DNA from: Bacteroidota bacterium
GTDB lineage: Bacteria > Bacteroidota > Bacteroidia > Flavobacteriales > Flavobacteriaceae
DNA: 17,221 nucleotides
Assembly: GCA_947483095.1 (NCBI GenBank)
Contig: CANKLD010000020.1
Location: 1 to 17,221, forward strand
Direction: 5' to 3'
Part shown: positions 14,407 to 17,221 of the stretch, in pieces
Layout: each line of letters begins with the position of its first letter
Numbering within the stretch: position 1 is the stretch's first letter
Notes under the pieces: generated by a model
Told to the model about the DNA's origin: nothing
What the model saw: the letters and a program-made list of their open reading frames with translations, nothing else
Databases searched by the model: none
Program-made: the position numbers and the translations under genes

Positions 14407-15981
14407 ATGAAAATTAACCCCAACTACTATCCTGTTTTGTTTTTTGGAACCTTAGCCCTAGGAATAGTGCTTGGGGCAACGCTCAATTTTCCATTCCAAG
14501 GTAATTTATCTGCCTCAGAAAACCATAGAAATAAGCTAAATAAATTAATTGATTTTATTGATAATGAGTATGTTGACAAAGTAAACACCGACTCTATTGT
14601 CGATTTAGCCGCATCCAATATACTTGACAAATTAGACCCACATTCTGTTTATGTTCCCAAAAGCGAACAAACGCAACTTGCAGAAACCATGAAAGGCGAT
14701 TTTGTGGGAATTGGAGTTAATTTTTATATGTTAAATGACACCATAGCTATTGTAAATCCAGTGGTGGGAGGCCCTTCTGAAAAAGCAGGAATAAAATCGG
14801 GAGATCGAATATTGTATGCAAACAAAGAAAAATTATTTGGTAGAAAACTAACTTCGGAAGATTTATATTCAAGGTTAAAAGGAGAAAAAGGAACAGATGT
14901 TTCGCTTACAATTTATAGAAAAAGCGAAAACAAAAAACTACAAATCCAGTTAAAACGAGGTGTTGTTGCCATAGAAAGCATTGCTGCCTCAGTAATGATA
15001 AATCCAACTTTAGGATATATTAAAATCAATCGATTTGCCGAAACTACGCACGACGAATTTAAAAAAGGGTTACTTGAATTAAAAAAACTAGGCGCAAAAT
15101 CACTGGTAATTGATGTTCGTGATAACGGCGGCGGCTACATGGAAATTGCTGCAGAAATTGCCGATGAATTATTACAAGACAAGCAATTAATAGTTTTTAC
15201 CAAAAATAAAAAAGGGAAAATAGACAAGACCTATGCAACGGAAGACGGAGAATTTGAAACAGGAAAAGTCTATGTTTTAATTAATGAAAATTCTGCTTCA
15301 GCAAGTGAAATCTTAGCCGGTGCAATTCAAGACAACGACCGTGGAACAGTTATTGGACGACGATCCTTTGGAAAAGGCTTGGTGCAACGTGAAATGAATT
15401 TTCAAGACGGATCTGCCGTCCGACTCACTATTGCTAGGTATTACACTCCAACCGGTCGTTCTATTCAAAAACCATACGAAAAAGGGATCGACGATTATAA
15501 TAGCGATTTCGACAAACGATTAACCAGCGGTGAATTATACAAAAAAGACAGCATTAAAGTAGATTCTAAACTTAAATATAAAACTCCAAAAGGAAAGATT
15601 GTTTATGGCGGAGGCGGAATTGTGCCCGATGTTTTTGTGCCCTTAGAAGTAGAACACGGCGACGAAGGCTTAGTTTATTTAATGCAATCAGGAGCAGTTG
15701 GGTATTTTGTTTTTGAAGAATTAGACAAAAATAGAAAGCAATTTCAAGGATTGAAAATAGCTCAAATAGTCTCAAAAATCGAAAACCCTGAAATTTATTA
15801 TGAAAATTTCAAAAAATATTTGTCAAAAAACGGTTTGGTTCTAAAATTAAATAAAGACAAAAAGTGGGTAAAAAGATATTTAACTGCAGAATTTGTAAGA
15901 CAATTATTTGGCGAGAAATATTATTATTCGCTAATAGTTAAGGAAGACGCGATGATAAAAAAAGTAGTAACGCTAAAATAA
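14407..15981 (+). CDS. Carboxy-terminal processing protease, S41 family (CtpA/Prc type)
   Basis: Membrane-anchored periplasmic serine protease of 524 residues that trims or degrades envelope proteins from the C-terminus. An uncleaved-looking hydrophobic anchor covers residues 8-27 (YPVLFFGTLALGIVLGATL). A PDZ domain follows (about 95-175; GVNFYMLNDTIAIVNPVVGG and KAGIKSGDRIL), then the S41 core. By the spacing in CtpB and D1P, the catalytic dyad is Ser298 (NSASASE, 295-301) and Lys323 (SFGKGLVQ), with Gln327 as the supporting residue. LGYIKINRFAETTHDEFKKG and DVRDNGGGYMEIAAEIADEL are also family-typical. The last 150 residues are an extension seen in longer members. It is the last gene of the operon, and its stop lies in a palindrome shared with the converging gene. 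Confidence 0.94.
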   Translation: MKINPNYYPVLFFGTLALGIVLGATLNFPFQGNLSASENHRNKLNKLIDFIDNEYVDKVNTDSIVDLAASNILDKLDPHSVYVPKSEQTQLAETMKGDFVGIGVNFYMLNDTIAIVNPVVGGPSEKAGIKSGDRILYANKEKLFGRKLTSEDLYSRLKGEKGTDVSLTIYRKSENKKLQIQLKRGVVAIESIAASVMINPTLGYIKINRFAETTHDEFKKGLLELKKLGAKSLVIDVRDNGGGYMEIAAEIADELLQDKQLIVFTKNKKGKIDKTYATEDGEFETGKVYVLINENSASASEILAGAIQDNDRGTVIGRRSFGKGLVQREMNFQDGSAVRLTIARYYTPTGRSIQKPYEKGIDDYNSDFDKRLTSGELYKKDSIKVDSKLKYKTPKGKIVYGGGGIVPDVFVPLEVEHGDEGLVYLMQSGAVGYFVFEELDKNRKQFQGLKIAQIVSKIENPEIYYENFKKYLSKNGLVLKLNKDKKWVKRYLTAEFVRQLFGEKYYYSLIVKEDAMIKKVVTLK

Positions 15982-15999
15982 GAAACGCAACTTATTTAG
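15973..15999. terminator. Palindrome across the convergent stop codons
   Basis: CTAAAATAAG (15973-15982) and CTTATTTAG (15991-15999) form nine pairs with one bulged A and an eight-base loop. The ctpA stop (15979-15981) is in one arm and the stop of the minus-strand small membrane protein (15994-15992) is in the other, so the two stop codons pair with each other. T-rich tracts lie a short distance beyond each arm. A weak two-way terminator is plausible; the AT-rich stem keeps confidence modest. Confidence 0.45.
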
Positions 16000-16186
16000 A
16001 ACGCTCTTCAATTTTTTTAGACATTCTAAAAATTAATAGAATTAAAACCGCACAAATTGAGGCCACAATTCCAATAAGAGCTACCGAATTTTTACTGCTA
16101 AATAAATTCGTGTAATCAAGTAAAGTGATGTTAAAAATGATTAGTGCTAACGCAATAACAACTAATATTGAGGTAAATATTTTCAT
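15992..16186 (-). CDS. Small two-helix membrane protein, conserved hypothetical
   Basis: A 64-residue protein with two hydrophobic segments (about 4-22 and 36-54), separated by a short polar loop LDYTNLFSSKNS, and a charged tail MSKKIEERSK. I recognise the overall pattern as a small protein common in Flavobacteriia, but know no function for it. It lies 39 bases downstream of marC on the same strand with no promoter box between, so it is probably co-transcribed. The ATG at 16186 gives an intact first helix. A coding role is supported by its length, membrane pattern and place in the gene array. Confidence 0.75.
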   Translation of the reverse strand: MKIFTSILVVIALALIIFNITLLDYTNLFSSKNSVALIGIVASICAVLILLIFRMSKKIEERSK

Positions 16187-16225
16187 TGTTGATGTATTTT
16201 AAAACGTAAAAATACTAAAAATTAG

Positions 16226-16801
16226 CTACATAAATAAACCTTTAACATTACTGGCAAATAATTTAACAGCAATAGCTAGAAGTACAATCCCAAATGTTTT
16301 TCTGATGACGCCCAAACCGTTTTTTCCCAACATTTTTTCAATTTTTGCGGACGATTTTAGCACACCATAAACAACAAGAATATTTAAAACAATAGCTACC
16401 ACAATATTTTCTGTAGCATATTGCGCTTTTAAAGAAAGTAACGTCGTCATCGTTCCAGCGCCTGCAATTAATGGAAACGCGATGGGTACGATCGAAGCGG
16501 AACTTGCTTCTTCATCTCGATAGATACGGATTCCTAAAATCATTTCTAGAGCTAGAAAGAACAATACAAATGATCCAGCTACTGCAAATGAATTCACGTC
16601 AATTCCGATAAGTTTTAAAAGACCAACTCCAGCAAACAAAAACACAATCATGATAATTCCCGCCACAATTGATGCTTTTTCCGATTCGATGTGTCCGTGT
16701 TTAGTTCTTAAATCCACAATAATAGGAATAGTTCCTACTATATCAATTACGGCAAAAAGGACCATTCCAACCGTTGCAATTTCTTTAAAATCGAATTCCA
16801 T
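16226..16801 (-). CDS. MarC family integral membrane protein
   Basis: Inner-membrane protein of 191 residues with about six transmembrane segments, arranged as two similar halves. Family-typical stretches are the start ATVGMVLFAVIDIVGTIPII (residues 8-27) and the mid-protein PIAFPLIAGAGTMTTLLSL (about 107-125), with FLALEMILGIRI (about 82-93). E. coli MarC was once linked to multiple antibiotic resistance, but that role was not upheld; the function remains unknown. A small two-helix membrane protein follows. A -7 box TACTTTTG lies 20 bases upstream of the ATG. The DUF3109 gene is divergent. Confidence 0.92.
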   Translation of the reverse strand: MEFDFKEIATVGMVLFAVIDIVGTIPIIVDLRTKHGHIESEKASIVAGIIMIVFLFAGVGLLKLIGIDVNSFAVAGSFVLFFLALEMILGIRIYRDEEASSASIVPIAFPLIAGAGTMTTLLSLKAQYATENIVVAIVLNILVVYGVLKSSAKIEKMLGKNGLGVIRKTFGIVLLAIAVKLFASNVKGLFM

Positions 16802-16821
16802 AACTCCATTAATTTAGAGTA

Positions 16822-16829
16822 CAAAAGTA
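16822..16829 (-). promoter_or_regulatory. -7 promoter box of marC
   Basis: On the minus strand TACTTTTG (16829-16822) is a full match to TAnnTTTG, identical to the box of the large outer-membrane protein gene. The nearest TTG is 27 bases upstream (16859-16857), outside the normal spacing. Confidence 0.55.
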
Positions 16830-16896
16830 GTTTATTTAGAAAGAAATTGATCCTTACAATTGTTATTATTTTATAGAAGCAATTCAAAACAATAGT

Positions 16897-16904
16897 TATC
16901 TTTG
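16897..16904 (+). promoter_or_regulatory. -7 promoter box of the DUF3109 gene
   Basis: TATCTTTG matches TAnnTTTG in full and ends only four bases before the ATG at 16909. Transcription would start at or next to the A of the ATG, suggesting a leaderless mRNA. No TTG lies at the usual spacing upstream. Confidence 0.5.
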
Positions 16905-16908
16905 CGGC

Positions 16909-17221
16909 ATGTTTCAAATAGGAAAAACCATAGTATCGGAAGACATTCTTGGAAAAGAATTCGTATGTAATTTATCAGCTTGTAAAGGAGCTTGTTGCGT
17001 TGATGGAGATGCAGGAGCGCCTTTAAGCGAAGAAGAAACTTTAATTATGGAATCTATTTTTCCAAAAGTAAAACCCTTTTTGAGAAAAGAGGGAATTGAA
17101 GCCATTGAAGCTCAAGGCACTTGGACCAAAGGTAAAGAAGGCGATTTAGAAACGCCATTAGTGGACGATAAAGATTGCGCCTATGTAATTTATGACGGAG
17201 CTACTGCACTTTGCGGAATTG
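16909..17221 (+). CDS. DUF3109 family cysteine-cluster protein (3' end cut by window)
   Basis: The first 104 residues of a protein of the DUF3109 family, which I recall as about 190 residues long. Its cysteines, like those of YkgJ-type proteins, suggest a bound metal or iron-sulphur cluster. Visible cysteines are Cys20, Cys25, Cys29 and Cys30 (in FVCNLSACKGACCVDGDAGA), Cys90 (KDCAYVIYD) and Cys102 (LCGI). The segment ETPLVDDKDCAY is also family-typical. The ATG at 16909 is the only start that keeps the first cluster, since the next in-frame ATG is about 45 codons in. It is divergent from marC. The biochemical role of the family is not known to me. Confidence 0.88.
   Translation, partial: MFQIGKTIVSEDILGKEFVCNLSACKGACCVDGDAGAPLSEEETLIMESIFPKVKPFLRKEGIEAIEAQGTWTKGKEGDLETPLVDDKDCAYVIYDGATALCGI

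Noticed and set aside
16914..17105. A 63-codon minus-strand frame at the right end.
   Set aside because: The plus strand there encodes a clear DUF3109 protein with its cysteine cluster.
1..17221. CRISPR array, toxin-antitoxin pair, restriction or other defence island, biosynthetic cluster.
   Set aside because: No regularly spaced repeats and no recognisable defence, toxin, methylase or biosynthetic genes; the content is conserved chromosomal genes.

Overview
This is a low-GC chromosomal segment, almost certainly from a member of the Flavobacteriaceae (Flavobacterium or a close relative). The evidence is a protein with a type IX secretion (T9SS) gliding-motility-type C-terminal domain, an absence of Shine-Dalgarno sites, several copies of the Bacteroidetes -7 promoter box TAnnTTTG, and an F1Fo operon that ends at atpG without atpDC. 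Nearly all genes are intact and tightly packed. I see no transposase, integrase, phage gene, CRISPR array or defence cassette, and no stretch longer than about 230 bases without a protein or RNA gene.

Layout. Bases 1-2351 hold the end of an ATP synthase operon: atpA (5' end cut by the window) and atpG, separated by a long inverted repeat and closed by a C5/G5 hairpin plus an intrinsic terminator. A GNAT acetyltransferase (2441-2878) converges on a QueD/PTPS-family gene (2889-3338). A divergent promoter region serves that gene and a tRNA-Ala(GGC) at 3442-3515. After an AT-rich gap comes a 1023-residue T9SS cargo protein (3746-6817), converging on a 1136-residue predicted outer-membrane protein with SprA-like features (6828-10238, minus). 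Upstream of that, also on minus, are an aspartate kinase (10324-11583) and an SSAT-like acetyltransferase (11596-12075) that look like a two-gene operon. Divergent from these is fbp (12251-13270). A tight three-gene plus-strand operon follows: HupE/UreJ-like membrane protein, dCMP deaminase and CtpA-type S41 protease (13380-15981). It converges on a minus-strand pair, marC followed by a small two-helix membrane protein (15992-16801). The window ends inside a DUF3109 gene starting at 16909.

How it fits together. Most genes are housekeeping: respiration-linked ATP synthesis, aspartate-family amino acids, gluconeogenesis, dUMP supply for thymidylate, a pterin/queuosine-type enzyme and envelope proteolysis. 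The lineage-specific content is the two large envelope proteins, one exported by T9SS and one a probable outer-membrane barrel. They lie tail to tail and are probably transcribed independently.

The most useful observations are at the regulatory and domain level. Three genes have TTG codons that could be read as starts but are really the last three bases of a TAnnTTTG-type promoter box, so their starts move inward. The DUF3109 gene may have a leaderless transcript. The T9SS protein has a jelly-roll domain apparently inserted inside an Ig-like module. A hairpin lies between atpA and atpG, whose products are needed in a 3:1 ratio. A copy of the tRNA D-arm sits just downstream of the tRNA gene. 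I did not find a convincing new multi-gene system.
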